A stretch of DNA of 64,000 bases from the NCBI GenBank assembly GCA_040216735.1, contig JAVJOO010000004.1, forward strand, positions 247,396 through 311,395, written 5' to 3'. This document shows positions 53,423 to 61,349 of this stretch, in pieces. Position numbers and translations under genes: made by a program. Origin of the DNA: Alphaproteobacteria bacterium. GTDB lineage: Bacteria; Pseudomonadota; Alphaproteobacteria; SHVP01. Within the stretch, counting starts at the first letter, position 1. Each line of letters begins with the position of its first letter. The notes under the pieces are model-generated. The model ran no database searches and had not been told where the DNA came from. It saw nothing but the letters and a program-made list of their open reading frames with translations.

Positions 53423-56389
53423 TTAGGACGCGCGACCGGGGTTTCTCACCGTAGCGGGCAGAGTAGGGACCTCAAGGGCATGGGGAGCGTTCCCCTCGAC
53501 ATAGTTCTGCCACATCATCTCGCAGGCACTTTCGAAGTGGCGGGTCAGCCGGTCGATGTCGAACAGCGGTTCGGTATCTCGGTTGGCGCGCAGTTTGGCC
53601 CGTAGTTCCGCAAGGCGTTCCGGTTGGCGCGCATACATTGTTGCCTTCTTCTCGTAGTCGTCGAGCGACGCAGCGATCAACTCCGGGGCGCCAATCGCAC
53701 TTACCAATGTTGCGCCGTTTCGCGCGGGCGGCGTATCGCCGTACAGCGTCAAGACCGGTACGCCCGCCCACAGCGAGTCGGTAGTCGTTACACCGCCGCC
53801 GTGGTGCAGGTTGTCGAGGGCGAGATCGGCAAGGGGTAGACGGGCAAGGTGGCGCGGATGCGCGATGGTATCGGAAAAGATGAGGCGGTCGGGATCGACG
53901 CCACGGGCTTGCGCTTCCCGTTTCAGGTTCTTTTGGCTGGTCTTAGTTCCCGACATGAACCACATCACGCTGCCGGGAATTTGTCGCAAGAGTCGCATCC
54001 AGATCGCAAAAAGCGTCGGGTAGAACTTGTAGTGCGAGTTGAAGTTGGCAAAGACGAAGCCCTCGTCCGGCAAGCAAAAGTCTGCCCGCGTGAACGTCTC
54101 CACCGCCACCGGCGGCCGCGACGCCGCCATAAAGGTGTGGGGTAGATAGACCAATTTCTCGCTGCAGTATTTTTGATCTTCCGGCGGCAATTGGATCCGG
54201 TCGGTGACCAGGTAGTCGATGTACGACGCGCCGGTTGTGGAGGAAAATCCCAGCCAATGGGCTTGGACCGGAGCCGGCCGGAGAGCCAGAACTTCGGGAC
54301 TTCCGCCGCGAGTATGGCCGGCCAAATCGATCAGGACGTTGACCCCGTCGTCGACCATCTTTTTGGCGGCATCGACATAGGACATCTGGGTGATGTCGGT
54401 CCAACTATCAAACGTTTCCGAGAAATGCCGTGTCAAATCGTCCTTGCCGAAGGTGGTCACGGCATAGGCGGCGTAGTGGAACCGTTCGGGGTCGCGGTGT
54501 TCCAAGACACCGCGGAAGGCCACGGCAACGCTATGGAACCTGAAATCTGGCGACAGAAAACCGATCTTCAGTTTGCCGCCGGTCGGGCGTTTGTAGGTGA
54601 AGGGGCCGAGCCGCTTGCGCGTGTCCTGGACCTCCCGCTCGGCCCGTCGTGCGACGTGTTGCGCGGTGCGAAAACGAAGGTCCGGACTGGCTGGCATGCT
54701 CTGCAAGCCGAAGGGAGAAATCGAAACGCCCTGACCTCGGGCTATTTCATGCTCGGTGTTTTCGATCACGCGGGAGATGATCGCTTCGAGATTGTCCCAG
54801 CTACATTGCTGCATCAAGCCGTGGGCTAGGTAGGGATAAACGACGTTGTTGCTGACGTTTCGATTAAGCGCTTCGCGAAACGCGGTCACCGCTTCGTCGT
54901 GACGGCTGAGGAGTTGGAGAAGGCTCCCCAGGTTGAAATAGGCCTGTGATAACTCGGGATGCTTCTTGGTCAGCTCGTTGTAGGTCGATATCGCGTCGTG
55001 GTAGCGACCGAGCTGTTGGTAGGCGATTGCCAGATTGTTCATCGCCTCCGGATAGGTGTCGTCGACGGCGATGGCCAGCTTGAACGTTTCGATTGCCTCG
55101 GCTTGCCGGTTGAACGCTTGGTAGGCCAGCCCGAGGCCGTTCAGCGCGCGGGGATCCTTTGGATTGATCTCCATCGCGCGGCGAAACTCCTCTAGCGCTT
55201 CGCCGTGACGCCCCATTTGCCGCAGGGTATTGCCGAAGTTGATATGGGCAACGGCCAGCGTGGGGTCGAGCTCGATCGTCTTTCGGTAGGCATCGAGGGC
55301 ATCTTCGTTCCGCCCGACGGCACCCAGGGAGTTGCCGAGGTTGTTGAAGGCGTGGGACGAAGTTGCGTCAATAGCGATCGCGGCCTGAAACTGCTCGATC
55401 GCTTCTGTGTGCCGGTGCAGTGCTTGCAGCGCGTGACCGAGGTTCAACCGCCCCTCAAGGAGATTGGGCAGGCGCTGAACGACGCCGGTATAGTGACCCA
55501 CCGCGCGCTCGAAATCCTTCGTCGATACGAATATCTGGCCGAGGAGGAATTGCGTTTGCGGATGATCGGGAACGAGCGTATCCGACTTCACCAAGGCTTT
55601 CTCAGCATCGGCAATTTTATCTAATGAAATCAAGGCAGTGCCGAGGCCTCGCAGAGCTTCGGCGTTGTTCGGGTCGAGAGCCACGGCACGGCTGAATTCC
55701 CGTTCGGCCGCTTCGTATTTCCCTAAGCGGTGGAGTGCCGCGCCGATATTGAGGTGGGCGGTGGCCCATCCGGTGCGGTGTTCCGACGCGCGGGTGAAGT
55801 GCTCAAGCGCACCGGCATAGTCCTCACGCGCGAACCGCAGGTGGCCAACGTTGAGGTGGATATCGGCATCTTGGGGCGCAAGCTTCAATGCCAAATCCAA
55901 CGACATCGCAGCCTCGTCCAAACGCTGAGTCGCCACTAGGGCGGCGCCGAGATTGGCATGGGCCGTCGCAAGTGTCGGCTCGAGATCGAGGGCGGCAAGG
56001 TAGCTCGCGATCGCTTCGACTGGTCGACCGGTCTGGTACAGAAGGCGCCCGAGATTCGCATGTGCCAAGGCGAGGTCGGGGCTGCGGGCGATCGCGTCGC
56101 GGTAGTAGGCCTCTGACTGGGGGTAGTCGCCCTTCGCTTGATAGACGTTGGCCAAGGCGGTCAATATCTTGGTGTCGTTCGGTCGTACCTGGCGCGCCGT
56201 CGTTAGGAGCAGTTCCGCCTCGTCCAGCCGGTTCGCCGAAATACGAATGCCCGCAAGGTTGAGCAAGGCATCGCAACAAGCGGGGTCGGTTTCGATCGCT
56301 TGTAGATAGAACTTGTCGGCTTCGTCGATTCGGCCTTCGCGGTGGTGCGACAAGCCGGCGGCGAAATACTCTTGGGCGGGCGCGCTCAT
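53423..56389 (-). CDS. TPR protein with O-GlcNAc-transferase (SPINDLY/OGT) catalytic domain
   Basis: 988 residues. About residues 1-560 are some fifteen tandem tetratricopeptide repeats (A.A..NLG..L...G....A...Y..A pattern). The catalytic part starts at KLKIGFLSPDFRFHSVA and includes NVLIDLAGHTRGGSPEVLALRPAPVQAHWLG, CLPDEGFVFANFNSHYKF and LDNLHHGGGVTTTDSLWAGVPVLTL, the Glyco_transf_41 blocks. It should transfer a sugar from a UDP-sugar to protein Ser/Thr. It lies back to back with the flagellin locus, making flagellin a good candidate target. Confidence 0.93.
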   Translation of the reverse strand: MSAPAQEYFAAGLSHHREGRIDEADKFYLQAIETDPACCDALLNLAGIRISANRLDEAELLLTTARQVRPNDTKILTALANVYQAKGDYPQSEAYYRDAIARSPDLALAHANLGRLLYQTGRPVEAIASYLAALDLEPTLATAHANLGAALVATQRLDEAAMSLDLALKLAPQDADIHLNVGHLRFAREDYAGALEHFTRASEHRTGWATAHLNIGAALHRLGKYEAAEREFSRAVALDPNNAEALRGLGTALISLDKIADAEKALVKSDTLVPDHPQTQFLLGQIFVSTKDFERAVGHYTGVVQRLPNLLEGRLNLGHALQALHRHTEAIEQFQAAIAIDATSSHAFNNLGNSLGAVGRNEDALDAYRKTIELDPTLAVAHINFGNTLRQMGRHGEALEEFRRAMEINPKDPRALNGLGLAYQAFNRQAEAIETFKLAIAVDDTYPEAMNNLAIAYQQLGRYHDAISTYNELTKKHPELSQAYFNLGSLLQLLSRHDEAVTAFREALNRNVSNNVVYPYLAHGLMQQCSWDNLEAIISRVIENTEHEIARGQGVSISPFGLQSMPASPDLRFRTAQHVARRAEREVQDTRKRLGPFTYKRPTGGKLKIGFLSPDFRFHSVAVAFRGVLEHRDPERFHYAAYAVTTFGKDDLTRHFSETFDSWTDITQMSYVDAAKKMVDDGVNVLIDLAGHTRGGSPEVLALRPAPVQAHWLGFSSTTGASYIDYLVTDRIQLPPEDQKYCSEKLVYLPHTFMAASRPPVAVETFTRADFCLPDEGFVFANFNSHYKFYPTLFAIWMRLLRQIPGSVMWFMSGTKTSQKNLKREAQARGVDPDRLIFSDTIAHPRHLARLPLADLALDNLHHGGGVTTTDSLWAGVPVLTLYGDTPPARNGATLVSAIGAPELIAASLDDYEKKATMYARQPERLAELRAKLRANRDTEPLFDIDRLTRHFESACEMMWQNYVEGNAPHALEVPTLPATVRNPGRAS

Positions 56390-56739
56390 GAAGCATTTCT
56401 AGGCGCGTTACGATTAACAAATCCTTAGTGATGGCACGTGCATCGTGGCCAGCATGAAGGATGTCAGTTCTTGCCGCGAGCCAAAGGCAATTGTTGCTAC
56501 TGCGCACGGCAAAAGATTCGTGATGTGGCAATTATTCGCTAGCGCGGTTGCTCCGTTGTCGATCCTCATAGACCGACTGGCGTCCGACAGAGACGCCAAT
56601 TACTCAATGAAAACAATGAATTATGAGGAATCTCCGGCGCCCGCCGCCGAGGTGGCACGTCCGTTGCGCTTAGGGACTCGGCTGTATGCCATTCGAAACC
56701 CCTAGGCTTTGAGCCACCTCGGAAGAGGAGACAGAAACG
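56390..56739. other. 350-bp divergent spacer between OGT-like and flagellin genes
   Basis: Holds the sigma-54 promoter of flagellin 1 (56653-56667). A stretch at 56445-56640 is AT-richer than its surroundings but shows no plausible gene. A TGGCACGTGCATCGT at about 56434 has the -24 but not the -12 element and is not called. No promoter for the minus-strand gene was found. Confidence 0.55.
56653..56667 (+). promoter_or_regulatory. Sigma-54 promoter of flagellin gene 1
   Basis: TGGCACGTCCGTTGC: TGGCAC, 5 bp, TTGC, a full match to the -24/-12 consensus. Expected start of transcription about 56679, leaving a leader of about 60 nt before the ATG at 56740. Sigma-54 control of flagellins is usual in several alphaproteobacteria. 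Confidence 0.85.
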
Positions 56740-57555
56740 ATGGTCTTGTCGGTAAATACCAATCTGGGAGCGGCGATTGCTCTGCAGAATCTAAATGCGA
56801 CAAACAATAGGCTGGAGAAGACCCAGCTGAACATTACGACCGGTCTGAGAGTCAACGGACCCAAGGACGACGCAGCGACTTATGCGATCGCCCAAAACCA
56901 ACGCGGTGACATTGCCGGCTATCGAGCGGTCGGCACGGCACTGGCAGGCGGAGAATCCACCGTTAACGTCGCAATCGACGCCGGCAAGGCAATCTCCGAG
57001 TTGATGATCGAAATGAAGGCCAAAGTCGTGCAGGCGAACCAATCGCAGCTCGACGCGGCATCACGGACGGCGCTGCACAACGACTTCGCGGCGTTGCGCG
57101 ATCAGATCGAAACGATCGTCGCAACGGCCGAATTCAACGGCGTCAACATCATCAACCAAAGCGCGGTGACGTTCCAAGTGTTGAGTACTGTCGATGGCAG
57201 TATCATCAACGTCAGTGCGCAGAAGATGGACACGACGAGTCTCGCCATCAACACAACCACGCTGCTCACCAGTTCCGGTGCCAGTGCGGCGTTGACGGCA
57301 GTCAACTCGGCCATCGTATCGGTCTCCGATCGCCTCGCGGCGCTCGGTGCCTCGGCCAAGCGGCTAGAGGTTCAGACCGAGTTCACGGTCAAATTGGTGG
57401 ACATCCTTACAGATGGTGTCGGCAACCTTGTGGATGCCGATATGGCCCGGGAAAGCGCCAACCTTACGGCACTCCAGGTCAAACAGCAGCTGGGCGTACA
57501 GGCGCTTTCGATCGCCAACGCGACCCCGCAGATCATTCTCTCGCTGTTCCAATAA
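56740..57555 (+). CDS. Flagellin 1
   Basis: 271 residues, filament subunit exported by the flagellar type III system. N-terminal D0/D1 (NLGAAIALQNLNATNNRLEKTQLNITTGLRVNGPKDDAA) and C-terminal D1/D0 (from about 185 to LSIANATPQIILSLFQ) make up almost the whole chain, with only a small central region, as in the short alphaproteobacterial flagellins. The Ser/Thr-rich centre (TTSLAINTTTLLTSSGAS) could be glycosylated. Less similar to flagellins 2 and 3 than they are to each other. AGAGGAG lies 9 nt upstream. Confidence 0.96.
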   Translation: MVLSVNTNLGAAIALQNLNATNNRLEKTQLNITTGLRVNGPKDDAATYAIAQNQRGDIAGYRAVGTALAGGESTVNVAIDAGKAISELMIEMKAKVVQANQSQLDAASRTALHNDFAALRDQIETIVATAEFNGVNIINQSAVTFQVLSTVDGSIINVSAQKMDTTSLAINTTTLLTSSGASAALTAVNSAIVSVSDRLAALGASAKRLEVQTEFTVKLVDILTDGVGNLVDADMARESANLTALQVKQQLGVQALSIANATPQIILSLFQ

Positions 57556-57597
57556 CATCAAGATAAGGGGAGGGGTCAGCGAAGGCCCTTAGAAAAT

Positions 57598-57993
57598 ATG
57601 CCGCTAAAACTGACGTTAAAGCCCGGCGAGAAGTTCGTTCTCAACGGTGGTGTACTCATCAACGGCGATCGCAGGTCGGATCTCATTATTGAGAACCAAG
57701 TCTCGCTTCTTCGGGAGCGTGATGTTCTGCAACCGGACGAGGCGAATACACCGGTCAAGCGCATCTATTTCACCGTCATGATGATGTATCTCGATGGCGG
57801 ACTGGAGAGTCACTACTACGACGAGTTCACCAGTCTCGTTACCGACTTCATGTGCGCTATCTCGACAAAAGGGGTGCTGGAGAAATGCCATCGCATCCTC
57901 GATGACGTGCACGAGCAGCGGTTCTATTCCGCAATGATGACGTGCAAGTCGCTTCTGCCCTTCGAGAAAGAAAGGTTGAACTATGTACAATAG
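57598..57993 (+). CDS. flbT: Flagellin translation regulator FlbT, copy 1
   Basis: 131 residues. LKLTLKPGEKFVLNGGVLINGDRRSDLIIENQVSLLRERDVL is the FlbT signature. In Caulobacter FlbT binds the flagellin mRNA leader and limits its translation until the hook is finished. Same transcript as flagellin 1 (42-bp gap), and it overlaps flaF copy 1 by 11 nt. A second FlbT is at 61340. Confidence 0.95.
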   Translation: MPLKLTLKPGEKFVLNGGVLINGDRRSDLIIENQVSLLRERDVLQPDEANTPVKRIYFTVMMMYLDGGLESHYYDEFTSLVTDFMCAISTKGVLEKCHRILDDVHEQRFYSAMMTCKSLLPFEKERLNYVQ

Positions 57994-58345
57994 CCAGCAT
58001 GCCGGAGCGGTCGCCGAGAAATTGGTTCCGCCGCCGGAACTCGATCCGCGAAAGACCGAGTACCGTCTCTTCGAACAGGTCACGCGCGACCTCGAAGCAA
58101 GTAAGGCCAAGGCGAAGGAAGATTCAGACTTCCTGCGTGCCTTGGACGACAACCGCCGGCTATGGCAGGCCTTGGAAGAAGATTTGGCACGGCCGCAAAA
58201 CCAGTTGCCCGATCCACTTAAGGCCCAGATCATTTCGGTCGCTATATGGGTAGAGCGTCACTCCAAGCTCGCCGAGCAAGGCGAAGCGACGATCGACGCA
58301 CTCATCCAGGTCAACGAATCGATCATGAAGGGGCTCGCGGCGTAA
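57983..58345 (+). CDS. flaF: Flagellin regulator FlaF, copy 1
   Basis: 120 residues. TEYRLFEQVTRDLEA, DDNRRLWQALEEDLA and QIISVAIWVERHS are the FlaF blocks. FlaF is needed for flagellin secretion or synthesis and acts opposite FlbT. It starts inside flbT copy 1. The 3' end is followed by the small hairpin at 58360-58375. Confidence 0.94.
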   Translation: MYNSQHAGAVAEKLVPPPELDPRKTEYRLFEQVTRDLEASKAKAKEDSDFLRALDDNRRLWQALEEDLARPQNQLPDPLKAQIISVAIWVERHSKLAEQGEATIDALIQVNESIMKGLAA

Positions 58346-58359
58346 GTATGCCGCGGCCG

Positions 58360-58375
58360 ACCGGCAGAAGCCGGT
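58360..58375 (+). terminator. Hairpin after flaF copy 1
   Basis: ACCGGC-AGAA-GCCGGT, a 6-bp stem with a tetraloop, 14 nt after the stop. There is no T-run, so Rho-independent termination is uncertain. Confidence 0.35.
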
Positions 58376-58398
58376 TGCCCACCGAGCAAGATCGAATC

Positions 58399-58413
58399 TG
58401 GCACGCCGTTTGC
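58399..58413 (+). promoter_or_regulatory. Sigma-54 promoter upstream of flaF copy 2
   Basis: TGGCACGCCGTTTGC: TGGCAC, 5 bp, TTGC. It is about 200 bp before the flaF copy 2 start, so the leader would be unusually long (about 185 nt); no gene is recognised in between. Confidence 0.75.
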
Positions 58414-58610
58414 GTGATAAATTCGCGTGATGCGACATCGGGCACAGAATGTGACGAGCGAAGCGGCGTCGGTCCATAGGATCGCCGGCGTCTCCGTGGG
58501 CCATTTCGCAACGCCTTCATCTTGGTACGCGATTGGGTTACCGTACCGTCGTGGCGGCGGCGCTAAGGCGTTGTCGGCGCGAGTGACGCGGGCACGCCCG
58601 AGGAGCGCGA

Positions 58611-59033
58611 ATGTCGGTCAATAAATACAAGGCCGCCCAAGCCTCGACCGAGAATCCCAGGCAGACGGAATACCGTTTGTTTGCCGAGGTGACCAAGGCG
58701 CTCATGGCCGTCCGTGAGGCCGCCACCTCTAAGGGATTGAAACCCCAAGAGTTTTATAAGGCGGTGGACTGGAACAGGCGGCTTTGGCTGACATTGCAAA
58801 TGGACCTTGCGTCCAACGAGAATCGCTTTCCTGACAGCCTGAAGGCGAACATCATCTCGATCGCAATCTGGGTAGATAAACACTCCCGGACGGTGTTGCG
58901 GGGCGAGAGCAACCTCGACCCGCTTATTTCGGTCAATCGCACCATCATGGAAGGGCTGTCGTCGGCGCCGACGAAACAGACCATTCCGAGCCAGGCCGCC
59001 TCGGCGATCGGCAGCCTCGGCACCTCGGCCTAA
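58611..59033 (+). CDS. flaF: Flagellin regulator FlaF, copy 2
   Basis: 140 residues. TEYRLFAEVTKALMA, DWNRRLWLTLQMDLAS and NIISIAIWVDKHS align with copy 1; the C-terminus has an extra 20-residue Ser/Ala tail (PSQAASAIGSLGTSA). It precedes flagellin 2 and has its own sigma-54 promoter. GAGGAGCGCGA lies before the ATG. Confidence 0.93.
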   Translation: MSVNKYKAAQASTENPRQTEYRLFAEVTKALMAVREAATSKGLKPQEFYKAVDWNRRLWLTLQMDLASNENRFPDSLKANIISIAIWVDKHSRTVLRGESNLDPLISVNRTIMEGLSSAPTKQTIPSQAASAIGSLGTSA

Positions 59034-59084
59034 GCCGACCCCAAAAGCCCCCTTCAGTAGGCTTCGGCGACCCGCGATTTCGCG

Positions 59085-59107
59085 GCCGGTAGGCAAATGC
59101 TACCGGC
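59085..59107 (+). terminator. Hairpin after flaF copy 2
   Basis: GCCGGTAG, 7-nt loop GCAAATG, CTACCGGC: a perfect 8-bp stem, 52 nt past the stop. No T-run follows; it may end or stabilise the flaF copy 2 transcript. Confidence 0.45.
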
Positions 59108-59281
59108 ACGAATTGCCGGGTCGGAAAATTTTGCCCTGTTAATCCTTCCTTAAGGAGTGTCTGGATCGTTGTCGCGCGACCCCGGCAGACCTGTCTCGGC
59201 GATCGCCAAGTCGACAAATCCCCTTTCTTAACAAAACGTTAGCGGTTTCATCCGGCGGTCGCCACCCGGTCAGAAGTTCCC

Positions 59282-59296
59282 TGGCATAGGCATTGC
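59282..59296 (+). promoter_or_regulatory. Sigma-54 promoter of flagellin gene 2
   Basis: TGGCATAGGCATTGC: TGGCA, then TTGC at the correct spacing; the -24 side ends T instead of C. Expected transcript start about 59308, roughly 80 nt before the ATG at 59390. Confidence 0.75.
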
Positions 59297-59389
59297 TTTC
59301 CTAGTGGTCGGACGATTGTCCATCCACCGGCAAAACGTCGGCGCCAGCAAAACGCTGGACCCAGATGCTTAGAACGAGGACGTAACAAA

Positions 59390-60211
59390 ATGGTTCAAGG
59401 TCTTTCTATCAAAACCAACGTCGGCGCGATGGTCGCGTTGGAACAACTCAGCATGACGAACAAGAGGCTGCAAAACACGCAGCTTCGGATTACGACGGGT
59501 TTGAAAGTTAACGGCCCGAAGGACGACGCCGCGACCTTCCAGATCGCGACCCGTCTGCGGGGCGATATCGCCGGCACAAAGGCCGTCGGTGGCGCTCTCG
59601 CCAACGGTGATTCCACCGTTAACGTCGCTATTTCGGGCGGAAAGGCCATCGCCGACCTGCTTATCGAAATGAAGGCGAAAATCGTGCAGGCCAACCAGGC
59701 CGGTCTCGATACTGCCTCACGCACCGCCTTGCAGAACGACTTCACGGCGTTGCGCGACCAGTTGGAGACCATCGTTGCCACTGCCGAGTTCAACTCGACC
59801 AATCTGATCTTTCAGAGCGCGAGCGAACTCAAGGTCCTCAGCACCGTCGATGGGTCGGTCATTTCGGTGAGCGCCCAAAAGATGGACACCACCACGCTGA
59901 CGATCAACGCGTCTACCTTGGCAACAAGTTCTGGTGCCTCCTCGGCTCTGACGTCGATCGAAACGGCGATCACGTTGGTTGCCGACAAGTTGGCCGCCCT
60001 TGGTTCCGCCGCGAAGCGGATCGAAGTGCAGACCGATTTCACGGTGTCGTTGGTCAACATCTTGACCGAGGGCCTCGGAAACCTGGTCGACGCCGATCTC
60101 GCCGAAGAGAGTGCAAGACTTCAGGCCTTGCAGATTCAGCAGCAGCTTGGGGTGCAGTCGCTCTCCATCGCGAACGCTGGTCCGCAGACCATTCTGGCTC
60201 TCTTCCAGTAA
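59390..60211 (+). CDS. Flagellin 2
   Basis: 273 residues; D0/D1 at both ends (NVGAMVALEQLSMTNKRLQNTQLRITTGLKVNGPKDDAA and the ending LQALQIQQQLGVQSLSIANAGPQ-TILALFQ). Very close to flagellin 3 (the N-terminal 75 residues are nearly identical) and more distant from flagellin 1, indicating a recent tandem duplication. The middle (about 140-185) is Ser/Thr-rich. Confidence 0.96.
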   Translation: MVQGLSIKTNVGAMVALEQLSMTNKRLQNTQLRITTGLKVNGPKDDAATFQIATRLRGDIAGTKAVGGALANGDSTVNVAISGGKAIADLLIEMKAKIVQANQAGLDTASRTALQNDFTALRDQLETIVATAEFNSTNLIFQSASELKVLSTVDGSVISVSAQKMDTTTLTINASTLATSSGASSALTSIETAITLVADKLAALGSAAKRIEVQTDFTVSLVNILTEGLGNLVDADLAEESARLQALQIQQQLGVQSLSIANAGPQTILALFQ

Positions 60212-60224
60212 CTGCTCGGTAGGC

Positions 60225-60251
60225 AGGGTGCCGCAGTTTCTGCGGCGCCCT
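60225..60251 (+). terminator. Hairpin between flagellins 2 and 3
   Basis: AGGGTGCCGCAG, loop TTT, CTGCGGCGCCCT: a 12-bp stem with one G-T pair, 14 nt after the stop. No T-run. It may attenuate or stabilise the upstream message; no separate promoter for flagellin 3 is evident. Confidence 0.5.
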
Positions 60252-60315
60252 GAACACCGGACCGGTCAAAAACCCCGCAGAAGGTGGGGTATCAAACTTA
60301 GAAGGAAGGTTTTCG

Positions 60316-61137
60316 ATGGTTCAAGGACTGTCTATCAACACGAACTCCGGCGCCATGGTCGCGTTGGAGCAGCTCTCTTTGACGCAAAAGAGACTGCAAA
60401 AGACTCAGCTCCGGATTACCACGGGTCTGAAAGTCAACGGCCCCAAAGACGACGCCGCAACCTTTCAGATTGCGACGCGGCTTCGGGGCGACATTGCCGG
60501 CACCAACGCGGTAAAAATTGCGTTGGCGAACGGTGAGGCCGTGACCAACGTTGCGATCTCGGGCGGCAAAGCGATTGCCGACCTGTTGGTCGAAATGAAG
60601 GCGAAGGTCGTTCAGGCCAATCAGGCAGGTCTTGATTCTGCGTCGCGTACCGCGTTGCAGAACGACTTCAAGGCGTTGCGCGATCAGCTCGACACGATCG
60701 TGGCAACCGCTGAGTTCAACTCGGTCAACCTGATCAGCTCGGGAGCGACGGCGACGTCGGTCCTTAGTACGGCTGAAGGCAGCACGATTACGGTGAGTGC
60801 CCAAGCAATGGCTTCGTCCTCGCTCGGGATTGCCTCAACGGATCTTTCTACCAGTGCTGGCGCCTCTACGGCGCTTACCGCAATCGATTCTGCGATCACT
60901 TCAGTCGCGGACAAGCTTGCAGCTCTCGGTGCCGTCGCGAAGCGGATCGAGGTTCAAACCGACTTTACCACATCTCTCGTCAACATCTTGACCGAAGGTC
61001 TTGGCAACTTGGTCGACGCCGACCTTGCCCAAGAATCGGCCACTTTGCAGGCGTTGCAGATCCAGCAGCAGCTTGGCGTGCAGTCGCTCGCCATTGCCAA
61101 CGCGGGTCCGCAGACCATCCTGGGACTCTTCCAGTAA
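60316..61137 (+). CDS. Flagellin 3
   Basis: 273 residues, tandem copy of flagellin 2: N-terminus NSGAMVALEQLSLTQKRLQKTQ and C-terminus LQALQIQQQLGVQSLAIANAGPQ. The central region is even richer in Ser/Thr (SSLGIASTDLSTSAGAST). AGAAGGAAGG precedes the ATG. Probably transcribed with flagellin 2 through the intervening hairpin. Confidence 0.96.
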   Translation: MVQGLSINTNSGAMVALEQLSLTQKRLQKTQLRITTGLKVNGPKDDAATFQIATRLRGDIAGTNAVKIALANGEAVTNVAISGGKAIADLLVEMKAKVVQANQAGLDSASRTALQNDFKALRDQLDTIVATAEFNSVNLISSGATATSVLSTAEGSTITVSAQAMASSSLGIASTDLSTSAGASTALTAIDSAITSVADKLAALGAVAKRIEVQTDFTTSLVNILTEGLGNLVDADLAQESATLQALQIQQQLGVQSLAIANAGPQTILGLFQ

Positions 61138-61157
61138 AGGACCAGGGGTTTCGAAGT

Positions 61158-61183
61158 GGGGCCGGTCATCGCCGGCCGGCCCC
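61158..61183 (+). terminator. GC-rich hairpin after flagellin 3
   Basis: GGGGCCGG (61158-61165) pairs with CCGGCCCC (61176-61183) across a 10-nt loop; an alternative GGCCGG/CCGGCC pairing is possible. No T-run. Confidence 0.4.
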
Positions 61184-61247
61184 CGCTCGGAGCGCCCAAA
61201 AAGACGGACAACGAGAGTTCACTGGTCGACTTAGAATGAGGAGACAA

Positions 61248-61349
61248 ATGTACAACAAGGCCAATTACGCGAGGGGCCGTGCGACAAAAAGCGCGCGACG
61301 CTGCGGCCGGTCGAGTGGCGGAAGCCCTGGGAGGTTCCCATGGCACTAA
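61248..61349 (+). CDS. 33-residue basic ORF, possible flaF remnant or leader peptide
   Basis: ATG with a strong GAGGAG site 4 nt upstream (61238-61243). It encodes 33 residues starting MYNKANYARG and rich in Arg, Ser and Gly, and stops 10 nt inside flbT copy 2. The N-terminal MYN resembles the start of FlaF copy 1 (MYNSQHAG), and it occupies the place where a flaF would be expected before flbT; after about ten residues the similarity ends. It could be a decayed flaF or a leader coupling translation into flbT. Too short to be sure. Confidence 0.4.
   Translation: MYNKANYARGRATKSARRCGRSSGGSPGRFPWH

Larger units (their letters stand above)
59034..59389. other. 356-bp spacer between flaF copy 2 and flagellin 2
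   Basis: Contains a strong hairpin (59085-59107) and the sigma-54 promoter of flagellin 2 (59282-59296); otherwise no gene is seen. Confidence 0.6.

Noticed and set aside
56434-56448. TGGCACGTGCATCGT as another sigma-54 promoter
   Set aside because: The -12 element is not TTGC, so only half of the consensus is met.
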